In this document: in pieces, positions 33,038-41,564 of the stretch
How positions within the stretch are numbered: position 1 is the stretch's first letter
How the letters are laid out: each line of letters begins with the position of its first letter
From: Weizmannia acidilactici
GTDB lineage: Bacteria > Bacillota > Bacilli > Bacillales > Bacillaceae_C
Assembly (NCBI RefSeq): GCF_008974225.1
Contig: NZ_BKZR01000012.1
Location: 13,920 to 77,919, forward strand
Direction of reading: 5' to 3'
Length of the DNA: 64,000 nt
Made by a program: the position numbers and the translations under genes
Notes under the pieces: generated by a model
Seen by the model: the letters and a program-made list of their open reading frames with translations, nothing else
Told to the model about the DNA's origin: nothing
Databases searched by the model: none

Positions 33038-36000
33038 GTGAAACATATTATCCAGTTCTGCCTTAGCAACAAGTTTGCCATTTGGCTCATGACACTGATT
33101 GTTACAGGCGCAGGCATTTACGCCGGAATGAATATGAAAATGGAAACCATTCCGAATATCAATGCCCCGATTATGATGATCACGACAACCGATACCGGAG
33201 CAACACCGCAGGAAGTGGAAGATAAAATCACCACGCCAATCGAAGAAAAAGTGAAAGACCTTACCGGTGTCCAAACCGTGACCACTTCATCAACCGAGGG
33301 CAGCTCCCAGATCCAGCTCGAGTATAAATACGGGCAGGATATGGACCAAGCGAAAAAAGATATCCAGGATGCGCTCGAAAAAGTGGATCTGCCGGATAAT
33401 GTCGACGCTCCTGCAGTACAAAGGATCAGCATCAACGATTTCCCGATCCTTTCTTTAAGTGTTTCAAATCAGCATAAGTCTTTTCAAGATTTAACAAAAA
33501 TAGTCGAAGAAGATCTTGTTCCAGAACTCCAAAGCATTGACGGTGTATCTGATGTTCAGACTTCGGGGCAGTATGTCCAGGAAGTCCAATTGACCTTTGA
33601 CCAAAATAAGCTGAATGCACTGGGGCTTACTGAAGATACTGTAAAGCAGGTGATCCAAAACTCAAATATTACAGTTCCGCTCGGTTTAATTAACTTCGGG
33701 AAACAGGACAAATCGGTTGAAATCGACGGGAATGTAAAATCCCTTAAATCTTTTGAAAACATGAAAATCCCGTATACCCCAACATCCGGCACAACCGGCA
33801 GCTATTCCGCATCTGCCGCTTCCGGCACCCAAAGTGCGGCGCAGGCCGGAATCCCGACTGTTGCATTAAAAGATATTGCGGACATTAAAGTTGTCGGCAA
33901 ACATGAGTCGATTTCGAAAACGAACGGAAATGACTCCATTGGCATTCAAATTACAAAAGCGCCGGATGCCAACACGGTAGATGTGGCCGACGCTGTAAAT
34001 GAAAAAGTGAAAAAATTTAAAGTCAACTATCCGGGTATGCAGGTCTCCACAATTTTGGACCAGGCCACCCCGATCAAAGACTCAGTGAAAACGATGCTTG
34101 AAAAAGCGGTTATCGGGGCAATTTTTGCAATTTTGATCATTCTGTTGTTTTTGCGGAATGTGCGTTCCACGATTATCGCGGTTGTCTCCATTCCTCTCTC
34201 GCTACTGATTTCTTTTATCATTTTGAAGCAGCTCGGCATCACCTTAAACATCATGACGCTTGGGGCCATGACGGTCGCAATCGGGCGTGTCATCGATGAC
34301 TCGATTGTTGTCATAGAAAATATATACAGGCGCCTGAACTCCCCAAGTGAAAAACTGAAAGGCAAGGCGCTGATCCGTGAAGCGACAACCGAAGTATTTA
34401 AGCCGATTATGGCCTCCACAATCGTTACCGTTGTTGTATTTTTGCCACTGGCGTTAGTAAAAGGCATGGTCGGCGAGCTGTTTATGCCATTTGCTTTGAC
34501 GCTTATTTTTGCGCTTTTGGCATCGCTTCTGGTCGCAATCACCGTCGTCCCGATGTTTGCGCACTCGCTGTTTCAAAACGGGGTGAAGAAAAAAAGCGGG
34601 GCACTGCAGAAAGAGCACGGCACGCTTGCTTCTTTATATAAAAAAGTGCTGGACTGGTCGCTCAACCATAAGCTGGTTACTTTCGGTACAGCATGCCTAC
34701 TTTTAATCGGAAGCTTGTTTTTAACCCCGCTGATCGGCGTCAGCTTTATCGAAAACGAAGGACAGAAAGTGGTTTATGCCACGTATACGCCGGATCCGGG
34801 CGAAACGCTGTCTGATATAAAGAAAGTTACTGCAAAAGCGGAAGACTTTTTATTGAAACGTGAAGGCGTAAAAAATGTGCAGTACTCGATCGGCAATACA
34901 ACTTACAGCACGAGCAGCAACTCCGCGGTTTTTGTCATAGAGTACAAAGAAAACACGAAGAATTTTGATAAAGAACCGGAAAAAGTCATAAAAGCGATCC
35001 AAAAACTGTCTGACCAGGGGACTTGGAAAGCACAGGATTTTAACGCCGGGTCAAGCAAAGATTTAACGATGTATGTATACGGCAACGATATGGAAGAAAT
35101 CAAGCCTGTGGTCAACAAAATCGAAAACGTTATGAAAAACAATCATGACTTAAAGAATGTCGAAACAAGCCTTTCAAAAACGTATAGCCAATATACACTC
35201 GTGGCGGACCAGGACAAGTTGAGCCGGCTCGGACTAACGGCCGGGCAGCTCGGCACAGGGCTGGCGCAAACAGGCAACCAGTCCATCCTTACTACCGTTG
35301 AAAAAAACGGCAAAGAACTGGATGTATATGTGAAAGCGGCGGATTCCGATTATAAGGACATCAATGACCTGACAAAGAAACAAATAACCACTTCCCTCGG
35401 TACAAAAGTTCCATTAAAAGATGTGGTCACGGTGAAAAAAGGGGAAACCCCGAATGCGGTCCAAAAACGTGACGGGAAAATTTATGCCAGTGTAACGGGG
35501 ACAATTAAAACGGCAGATGTCTCGAAGGTCACGCAGGATGTTCAAAAGAAAGTGGACAAACTTGATATCCCGAAATATATCCATGTGGAAACGGGCGGCG
35601 TTACAACAGACATCAATGACTCGTTTACAAAACTCGGTTATGCGATGGCGGCCGCAGTTGCAATTGTATACCTTGTGCTTGTCATTACATTCGGCGGGGC
35701 GCTCGCACCATTTACAATTTTATTCTCGCTGCCGTTTGCAGTGATCGGCGCATTGGTTGCGCTGTTTTGGGCGAATGAAACAATCAGCGTCACTGCCATG
35801 ATCGGGGCGCTGATGCTGATCGGGATTGTCGTTACGAACGCGATCGTGCTCATCGACCGGGTTGTCCATAAAGAGCGGGAAGGGCTGTCAACAAGGGAAG
35901 CGTTGCTGGAAGCAGGGGCTACAAGGCTGCGCCCGATTTTAATGACCGCTTTTGCTACCATCTTTGCGCTCGTTCCGCTCGCATTGGGATACGGCGGCGG

Positions 36001-36142
36001 CGGGCTCATTTCAAAAGGGCTCGGCATTACCGTTATCGGGGGATTAACAAGCTCCACCCTGCTCACGCTTTTAATCGTACCGGTTGTTTACGAATTTTTA
36101 ATGAAATTCAGGAAAAAAGGTAAAAAAATAAAAGAAGCATAA
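33038..36142 (+). CDS. swrC: RND efflux transporter, SwrC/YerP type
   Basis: This 1034-residue RND-superfamily pump expels amphiphilic compounds; B. subtilis SwrC gives resistance to surfactin. Twelve membrane segments and two large extracytoplasmic loops are seen. The proton-relay aspartates are in AIGRVIDDSIVVIENIYRR near residue 420. An Ala/Ser/Gly/Thr-rich insert (TSGTTGSYSASAASGTQSAAQ) lies in the first loop near residue 255. The GTG start at 33038 has AAAGGAG 13 bases upstream, rather far. It diverges from its likely repressor gene and ends in a 28-bp palindromic terminator. Confidence 0.93.
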   Translation: MKHIIQFCLSNKFAIWLMTLIVTGAGIYAGMNMKMETIPNINAPIMMITTTDTGATPQEVEDKITTPIEEKVKDLTGVQTVTTSSTEGSSQIQLEYKYGQDMDQAKKDIQDALEKVDLPDNVDAPAVQRISINDFPILSLSVSNQHKSFQDLTKIVEEDLVPELQSIDGVSDVQTSGQYVQEVQLTFDQNKLNALGLTEDTVKQVIQNSNITVPLGLINFGKQDKSVEIDGNVKSLKSFENMKIPYTPTSGTTGSYSASAASGTQSAAQAGIPTVALKDIADIKVVGKHESISKTNGNDSIGIQITKAPDANTVDVADAVNEKVKKFKVNYPGMQVSTILDQATPIKDSVKTMLEKAVIGAIFAILIILLFLRNVRSTIIAVVSIPLSLLISFIILKQLGITLNIMTLGAMTVAIGRVIDDSIVVIENIYRRLNSPSEKLKGKALIREATTEVFKPIMASTIVTVVVFLPLALVKGMVGELFMPFALTLIFALLASLLVAITVVPMFAHSLFQNGVKKKSGALQKEHGTLASLYKKVLDWSLNHKLVTFGTACLLLIGSLFLTPLIGVSFIENEGQKVVYATYTPDPGETLSDIKKVTAKAEDFLLKREGVKNVQYSIGNTTYSTSSNSAVFVIEYKENTKNFDKEPEKVIKAIQKLSDQGTWKAQDFNAGSSKDLTMYVYGNDMEEIKPVVNKIENVMKNNHDLKNVETSLSKTYSQYTLVADQDKLSRLGLTAGQLGTGLAQTGNQSILTTVEKNGKELDVYVKAADSDYKDINDLTKKQITTSLGTKVPLKDVVTVKKGETPNAVQKRDGKIYASVTGTIKTADVSKVTQDVQKKVDKLDIPKYIHVETGGVTTDINDSFTKLGYAMAAAVAIVYLVLVITFGGALAPFTILFSLPFAVIGALVALFWANETISVTAMIGALMLIGIVVTNAIVLIDRVVHKEREGLSTREALLEAGATRLRPILMTAFATIFALVPLALGYGGGGLISKGLGITVIGGLTSSTLLTLLIVPVVYEFLMKFRKKGKKIKEA

Positions 36143-36155
36143 GAACAGCATTCCG

Positions 36156-36183
36156 GCTAAAAAGGGGGCGCCCCCTTTTTAGC
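36156..36183. terminator. Perfect 28-bp palindromic terminator after swrC
   Basis: GCTAAAAAGGGGGC is followed directly by its reverse complement. The hairpin ends in a T-run and can act in both directions. Confidence 0.8.
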
Positions 36184-36242
36184 TGGAAAATGATATTCCT
36201 TCACCGGCTTTGTGAAGGAAAAAGCGTCACCCATTCATTCGC

Positions 36243-36347
36243 TTCGCTGATTCTTCGTACCTTTCCGCCGATATTTTCGGCACTTCCGCTGATTTTTCCG
36301 GAATGTCCGCCGATTTTCCTATATCTTCCGCCAATTTCGCAAAACAA
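36243..36347. repeat. Five tandem 21-bp repeats
   Basis: Five consecutive 21-bp units begin at 36243, 36264, 36285, 36306 and 36327, each starting T(T/C)CGC(C/T)(G/A)AT and followed by a T-rich part. On the minus strand they encode heptads of the type KSADIPE / KSAEVPK within an unsupported frame. The stretch 36184-36506 holds no convincing gene otherwise; a variant of the yumC-type terminator repeat is at about 36406-36455. Confidence 0.7.
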
Positions 36348-36506
36348 ATTGCGACCGTCTTGCTGCCGAAACCCACTTGTTGGATTTTTATCATGCCCCA
36401 ACGAAAAAGGAACTGCCCCACAAGCCATTCACTAACCTGAGGCACCCCTTTTTTACGCAGGGCAATATTGATTTCAAGAAAAGCGGTCATCATACATGAA
36501 AGCCTT

Positions 36507-37538
36507 TTACATTTTCGCAGCCAGTGCCAATTCCGGTTCCGGGGACGGTTTACCGATAAAATAGCCTTGCGCATAGTGCATGCCGATAGATTTGCAGTAT
36601 TCGAGCTCTTCTTTCCGTTCGATGCCTTCCGCAAGTACAAAAATGCCGGTTGCATTCGCAATATTCATGACTTCCTGCAGGAACCGCTGCTTTACTTTAT
36701 TTTGATCACAATGTGAGATGAAGAAGCGGTCAATTTTGACATAGTTTGGATTTAAGATTTTTAAAGTTTCCAGCGTGGCATAACCCGAACCAAGATCATC
36801 GAGCGCCACCTCCACCTCGAGTTCCCGGTACACGTCGAGGATGCTTTTCAAAAAATGGACATTGGAAATTTTTTCAGTCTCCACGACTTCAAAAACAAGA
36901 TCCTGCGGGGAAATGTCGTGCTGTTCGATCATAGTGAACGTTTGGCGTAAACAAACCTTATAATCGTAAATCGATGCTGGCAAAAAATTAATAAAGCTTT
37001 TCACGCCGCCGGGCAGTTTCCCGGCCCGGGCTTCGAGCGCCGCTTCCCTTGCGCGCAGATCCAAAAGGGAATGCAGCCCCGTTTTGTGGGCCACGTCAAA
37101 TAAAAGGCCGGGCGGGATATTCCGTTTCGGAAAGTTGGTGCGGAGCAGCGATTCATAACCGTAAATTTTGTTGTCTTTCATCCGGATAATAGGCTGGAAA
37201 TAACTTGTAAGGCTTCCGGAAATGATCACTTTCACAAGCAATTCATGTTTAATCCGTTCTTTCAAATAGGGCAGCGGCAAGCTTAGTGGCATGCCGCTCC
37301 GTCCGTATGGCTGGACATTGGTGAATAGTTCGGCCGTTTCAGGTATATCATTTAGCATGTCAAATAAAGCCGCTTTTGTCGAATACGGGATAACCAAATG
37401 ATCGGAATGTACTTCTTCTATGCGGAAATTTTGCATAAAGTACTCAATCACAGCAGGAGTTTTTTGTATATATAAACATCCGCTTTCCGGAATATGGAAT
37501 GATGCATCGTTCTGCAGTTTCAACTTCTCATTTGGCAT
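36507..37538 (-). CDS. EAL-domain protein (putative c-di-GMP phosphodiesterase)
   Basis: This 343-residue cytosolic protein has an N-terminal region of about 90 residues without a known domain and a C-terminal EAL domain. The signature EAL triplet reads ESL (YGYESLLR). Metal and catalytic positions otherwise look kept: FINFLP (Asn), EVVETE (Glu), DDLGSGYA (Asp), VKIDR (Lys), LAEGIE (Glu) and the terminal AQGYFIGKP. It may therefore be active against c-di-GMP. It is a single gene; ATAGAGGATGG precedes the ATG. Confidence 0.88.
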   Translation of the reverse strand: MPNEKLKLQNDASFHIPESGCLYIQKTPAVIEYFMQNFRIEEVHSDHLVIPYSTKAALFDMLNDIPETAELFTNVQPYGRSGMPLSLPLPYLKERIKHELLVKVIISGSLTSYFQPIIRMKDNKIYGYESLLRTNFPKRNIPPGLLFDVAHKTGLHSLLDLRAREAALEARAGKLPGGVKSFINFLPASIYDYKVCLRQTFTMIEQHDISPQDLVFEVVETEKISNVHFLKSILDVYRELEVEVALDDLGSGYATLETLKILNPNYVKIDRFFISHCDQNKVKQRFLQEVMNIANATGIFVLAEGIERKEELEYCKSIGMHYAQGYFIGKPSPEPELALAAKM

Positions 37539-37627
37539 ATTAATCCATCCTCTATCCGGTGTTTTAACTTAGTTATATCAAAATATTCTTGACATTGCCA
37601 CTAAATCAATCGAAAATGTGAAATTTT

Positions 37628-38392
37628 TCACGGCAGATAGGTGACCGCCCTTTTTCCCAATGCATTCCATGAAGCGGTAAATTGCTTTTTATCCACTTTA
37701 TGCGGTTTTTTCCCGGAAAGCGGGTCATTTATTATATAGACATGGCCGGCGTCATAGCCGACGAGCACGACCGCATGCAAATCAAGCGGCGTTTTGACCA
37801 CCTCATCCTTATGCTGCCACTTTTCCCATCTGTCCGGCAGCCGGTAATCCCCGGTTGTCCAAACGACAACAGGGCGCCCGTCTTCCACCTGCTGCAGCAC
37901 TTTTTCGAACGGCGCGCCGGTTAAATTATACGCCCTGTGCGGCATATAGCGGTCAAGTAGCGCCGCAATTTCACGATCATATACCGCATAGCCCGGTTTT
38001 TTCCCGGAAACATCCCCGACAAAGCCATCTTCCGGATCACCCCAGCTGACAATGTCCCCGCTTTTTGTCTTTTTGAGCGGATCCGAATCTTTCTTGATTT
38101 GTTTGGCAAGCGCTGTTTTATCGGCCTTTATGCCGGCATACCGGAGAACCATCGCCAGGCTCGTCACTTCACAGCCGTATTTCAACTCGGGATTTTGCCA
38201 GATGAGCGGCACATCCAAGATTTTCTTCTCCTCTTGCTCTCCCGGGCCGGATGAGTCACCGGTTTTCAATTTTTCCACGTTCCGGTACTCCGTTTTTTCT
38301 TCCGGATACGATTTTTCTTTTGTCCCGTATCCCGGAAGAAAAGCAATGAGCATACATCCGATGCCTAACAGGGCAAACATTCGTTTCTCCAT
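37628..38392 (-). CDS. Secreted C39-like (papain-fold) peptidase domain protein, YvpB-like
   Basis: This 254-residue protein has an N-terminal hydrophobic segment (MFALLGIGCMLIAFLPG) suggesting export, then a linker rich in Glu/Lys and a peptidase_C39_2 domain. The catalytic cysteine is in KYGCEVTSLAMVL near residue 74, the histidine in DLHAVVLVGYD near residue 206, and NDPLSG follows. A cysteine in the hydrophobic segment is not in a clear lipobox. Substrate is unknown. GAAGAAGGTGAAGAT precedes the start. Confidence 0.85.
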   Translation of the reverse strand: MEKRMFALLGIGCMLIAFLPGYGTKEKSYPEEKTEYRNVEKLKTGDSSGPGEQEEKKILDVPLIWQNPELKYGCEVTSLAMVLRYAGIKADKTALAKQIKKDSDPLKKTKSGDIVSWGDPEDGFVGDVSGKKPGYAVYDREIAALLDRYMPHRAYNLTGAPFEKVLQQVEDGRPVVVWTTGDYRLPDRWEKWQHKDEVVKTPLDLHAVVLVGYDAGHVYIINDPLSGKKPHKVDKKQFTASWNALGKRAVTYLP

Positions 38393-38521
38393 ATCTTCAC
38401 CTTCTTCTACTATATCTTGTTAAAGACAGTGGTTGCTTGTTCTCAATTGCCGTATCCATCTAAATGAAAAATTTATATTCATTTTTTCTCGTTTTTATTG
38501 ATAATATCGTGGCTTCAAATC

Positions 38522-38576
38522 CTTATTTAAAATTATTTTAAATAAGAATTGATTTTTAAAATAAATATGTTATTAT
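38522..38576 (+). promoter_or_regulatory. PerR-like palindrome and katA promoter
   Basis: A perfect 25-bp palindrome (CTTATTTAAAAT-T-ATTTTAAATAAG, 38522-38546) contains TTAAAATTATTTTAA, which differs from the PerR box TTATAATNATTATAA at two of the fixed positions. It ends three bases before a TTGATT -35 (38549-38554), with a 16-bp spacer and TATTAT -10 (38571-38576). Peroxide-responsive repression by PerR of the catalase gene is the natural reading. Confidence 0.65.
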
Positions 38577-38611
38577 ATAGATATCATTATTCTAAAGAGG
38601 GTGGAAGATTG

Positions 38612-40108
38612 ATGAGCAACCAAAAAGACAGAAATAAGAAAATGACTACCGCGTTTGGTGCACCGGTTCCGAACGATACAGATTCCAAAACGGCAGGCAA
38701 AAGAGGCCCGTTATTGATGGAGGACTACTGGTTCGTTGAAAAACTGGCCCACTTCGACCGCGAAGTCATTCCGGAACGGCGGATGCACGCAAAAGGTTCC
38801 GGCGCTTACGGAACATTTACAGTGACGAACGATATTACAAAATATACGAAAGCAAAGCTTTTTTCTGAAGTCGGCAAGAAAACTGATATGTTCATCCGCT
38901 TTTCCACTGTTGCCGGTGAACGCGGCGCGGCGGATGCCGAACGCGATATCCGCGGGACCGCAATGAAATTTTACACGGAAGAAGGCAACTGGGACCTTGT
39001 CGGCAACAACACGCCGGTCTTCTTCTTGAGGGATCCGAAGCGTTTTCCTGATTTGAACCATGTCGTCAAACGCGACCCGCGCACAAACATGCACAGTGCG
39101 CAGGCAAATTGGGATTTTTGGACGCTGCTTCCTGAAGCGCTCCATCAGGTCACGATTACGATGAGCGACCGCGGTATACCGGCCAGTTACCGGCATATGC
39201 ATATGTTCGGCAGCCACACGTACAGCATGTTCAATGCAAATAATGAACGCGTCTGGGTGAAATTCCACTTTAAAACACAGCAGGGGATTAAAAACCTAAC
39301 AGACAAGGAAGCGCAGGAACTGATCGGACGAGACCGCGACAGCCACCAAAGGGATTTGTTTGAAGCCATCGAGCGCGGGGATTATCCAAGATGGACGATG
39401 TACATCCAGGTGATGACGGAAGAGCAAGCGAGGCATCTCCCATACAATCCGTTTGATTTAACAAAAGTCTGGTACCATAAAGATTTTCCGCTGATTGAAG
39501 TCGGTGTTGTTGAACTGAACCGCAATCCTGATAACTACTTTGCGGAAGTGGAACAGGCCGCATTTGCCCCGACCAATATTGTTCCGGGAATCGGGTTCTC
39601 GCCGGATAAAATGCTGCAGGGCCGCCTCTTCTCCTATGGCGATACGCAGCGTTACCGTTTAGGCGTGAACCATTGGCAAATTCCAGTCAACTATCCGAAA
39701 AACGCGAAAAACTTCCATCCATACCACCGTGACGGCGCGATGAGAATTTTCAACCCGGCTGAAGGAGGCTCTATTTCTTACAGCCCAAACAGCTACGGCG
39801 AATGGGAAGACAGCAAAGAACATCAGGAACCGGCACTGGATATTTTCGGTACGGCTGACCACCATAATTTCCGGGAAGATGATGACCTTTATTATGAACA
39901 GCCGGGAAAACTTTTCAGGCTCATGACGCCGGATGAACAGCAAAGATTGTTCGAAAACACGGCCCGGAGCATGCAGGGAACGACAAAAGAAGTCCAACTC
40001 CGCCATATTACAAACTGCTACAAAGCGGATCCTGCATACGGCGAGGGCGTGGCGAAAGCAATCGGCATCGCTATGAGCGAAGTCGAAGCCGCTGTGGCAG
40101 GAAAATAA
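38612..40108 (+). CDS. katA: Heme catalase KatA
   Basis: This cytosolic monofunctional catalase converts hydrogen peroxide to water and oxygen. The protein is 498 residues, a small-subunit catalase. The active-site histidine is in ERRMHAKG (about residue 59), the asparagine in LVGNNTPVFF (about 132), and the heme-ligating tyrosine in RLFSYGDTQRYR. The ATG at 38612 follows AAAGAGGGTGG; the in-frame extension to 38549 would include the promoter. A strong bidirectional terminator follows. Confidence 0.97.
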   Translation: MSNQKDRNKKMTTAFGAPVPNDTDSKTAGKRGPLLMEDYWFVEKLAHFDREVIPERRMHAKGSGAYGTFTVTNDITKYTKAKLFSEVGKKTDMFIRFSTVAGERGAADAERDIRGTAMKFYTEEGNWDLVGNNTPVFFLRDPKRFPDLNHVVKRDPRTNMHSAQANWDFWTLLPEALHQVTITMSDRGIPASYRHMHMFGSHTYSMFNANNERVWVKFHFKTQQGIKNLTDKEAQELIGRDRDSHQRDLFEAIERGDYPRWTMYIQVMTEEQARHLPYNPFDLTKVWYHKDFPLIEVGVVELNRNPDNYFAEVEQAAFAPTNIVPGIGFSPDKMLQGRLFSYGDTQRYRLGVNHWQIPVNYPKNAKNFHPYHRDGAMRIFNPAEGGSISYSPNSYGEWEDSKEHQEPALDIFGTADHHNFREDDDLYYEQPGKLFRLMTPDEQQRLFENTARSMQGTTKEVQLRHITNCYKADPAYGEGVAKAIGIAMSEVEAAVAGK

Positions 40109-40164
40109 TGACTTAGCAAACAAACGGGCATGCCTGTTCAGCCGGACAGCCCACGTACATCTGT

Positions 40165-40199
40165 AATGAAAAAGCCCCGCAATGCGGGGCTTTTTCATT
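40165..40199. terminator. Bidirectional terminator katA / bcrC-like gene
   Basis: A perfect 16-bp stem (AATGAAAAAGCCCCGC and its complement) with a three-base loop and T-runs on both strands lies between convergent genes. Confidence 0.9.
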
Positions 40200-40773
40200 T
40201 ATATACTTTTTTTGTAAATTTCGCGAGCACTTCATGATACAACTGGATCAATTTTTCAAAAGCCGGATTAAAGAAATGCTCCAATTTATGGATGCCATAT
40301 GCCGCTACCAATGCAACAACAATACTTGCCGCGACGTCCAGCGGATAATGGTGGCCGACCCATACCCGGGAAATGCCGGTTAAAATGGCACAGACAATCA
40401 TGACCGAGCCTAGTTTCCGGTTCCGCATCCATAAAGCAAAAGCGATCGCAAAGGTGCCCGATGCATGGTCGCTCGGGAACGAATCGTCTGCTGCATGCGG
40501 AATCAGGATCCGGATATGATAAGTAACAAATGGCCGAGGTTCATAGTAAACGAGCGTGATGAAATAATTGATCATCAAAGCGGCGATACCTGTTATCCCC
40601 GCATAAAGCACCATTTTTTTCATCTTGTTATTACCTAAAAGCCATACCAACAATAAAACGGCGGCAAAAAGCGGAAGAGCATCCTGTGTAAAAAATATCA
40701 TCAATTGGTCTATTAAACGGTCATGCCCGGATAAATTGTGGATCATAAAAAACAATTCGGCATTCTCATTCAT
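40195..40773 (-). CDS. PAP2-family undecaprenyl-diphosphatase (BcrC-like)
   Basis: This 192-residue membrane protein has about five segments and the three PAP2 phosphatase motifs: YEPRPF, FPSDHASGTFA and ISRVWVGHHYPLDV. BcrC-type enzymes recycle undecaprenyl pyrophosphate and give bacitracin resistance. It overlaps the preceding deacetylase gene by 8 bases, so the two are coupled. It is the last gene of a leftward envelope cluster. AAAGGATAGAG lies 15 bases upstream of the ATG within the deacetylase end. Confidence 0.88.
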   Translation of the reverse strand: MNENAELFFMIHNLSGHDRLIDQLMIFFTQDALPLFAAVLLLVWLLGNNKMKKMVLYAGITGIAALMINYFITLVYYEPRPFVTYHIRILIPHAADDSFPSDHASGTFAIAFALWMRNRKLGSVMIVCAILTGISRVWVGHHYPLDVAASIVVALVAAYGIHKLEHFFNPAFEKLIQLYHEVLAKFTKKVYK

Positions 40774-41524
40774 GAATCAATTCTCTATCCTTTCTAATAC
40801 GGCCCATTTTGGCAGATGACGGTTCGGTGTTAAACATCTCGTCAATGCGGACAAACCGGAAGCCGCGTTTTTTCAATTGCGGAATCGCATGCCGCAGCCC
40901 TTTAATGGTATAATGCGGGGCATCTTCATCCGCGCCCCAGGTTACGCCGCAATCATGCAGCAAAATTACATCTCCGCTTTTTACACGGGTGGGGAGCCCC
41001 TGCGAAATTTTTTCCGATCCGCCTTTTTTGCGCCAGTCCCTGAACATCCTCGACCAGAGCACCATTTTAAACTGCCTGTGCAGGAAAAAATCAAACAGCT
41101 GGATCATCCCCCATGGCGGGCGGTAATAAGCCGGTTTTTCGCCGGTGATCTTTTCAATGATCCGCGCCGAATGTTCAAGCGCGCGCGCATTTTTCCACGG
41201 CGCCATCAGCCAGTTGCAATGGTGCACATAATTGTGGATGCCGATACAATGCCCTTCACGATGTATGCGCAAAACCAGTTCCGGATACCGTTCCGCCCTT
41301 TCCCCGACAAGAAAGAAAGTGGCCTTGACGCCTTCACGCCTTAATAGATCAAGCAGTTCCGGCGTATAGTTAGGATCCGGGCCGTCATCAAAAGTCAAAG
41401 CAATCTCCCCGTTTTTCTTCCCTTTGCGGTACACCCCGGTGCTGAACCATGTGGATAAAATATATGGAATAATAGCGTAAATGAAAAGCAGTGCAAACAA
41501 GAACATCATCACATGGACCAACAA
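40766..41524 (-). CDS. Membrane-anchored polysaccharide deacetylase (NodB domain)
   Basis: This 252-residue protein has an N-terminal membrane anchor (MMFLFALLFIYAIIPYIL) and a NodB-type deacetylase domain facing outward. Motifs seen are TFDDGPDPNYTP, the zinc-type HNYVHH, RPPWG and DVILLHDCG. It probably removes acetyl groups from a cell-wall glycan. The start is uncertain: TTG at 41524 has GAAAGGGG at ideal spacing; an upstream TTG at 41542 would add six residues. It sits between a glycosyltransferase gene and the BcrC-like gene. Confidence 0.85.
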   Translation of the reverse strand: MLVHVMMFLFALLFIYAIIPYILSTWFSTGVYRKGKKNGEIALTFDDGPDPNYTPELLDLLRREGVKATFFLVGERAERYPELVLRIHREGHCIGIHNYVHHCNWLMAPWKNARALEHSARIIEKITGEKPAYYRPPWGMIQLFDFFLHRQFKMVLWSRMFRDWRKKGGSEKISQGLPTRVKSGDVILLHDCGVTWGADEDAPHYTIKGLRHAIPQLKKRGFRFVRIDEMFNTEPSSAKMGRIRKDRELIHE

Positions 41525-41564
41525 TGAAATCACCCCTTTCAAAAGCTGTTCCCCGTATGAAACG

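Noticed and set aside
36201..36661. Leftward reading frames with KSAxIPE heptads
   Set aside because: They overlap the end of the EAL gene or lack a start; the heptads follow from the 21-bp DNA repeat, so they are reported as a repeat rather than a gene.
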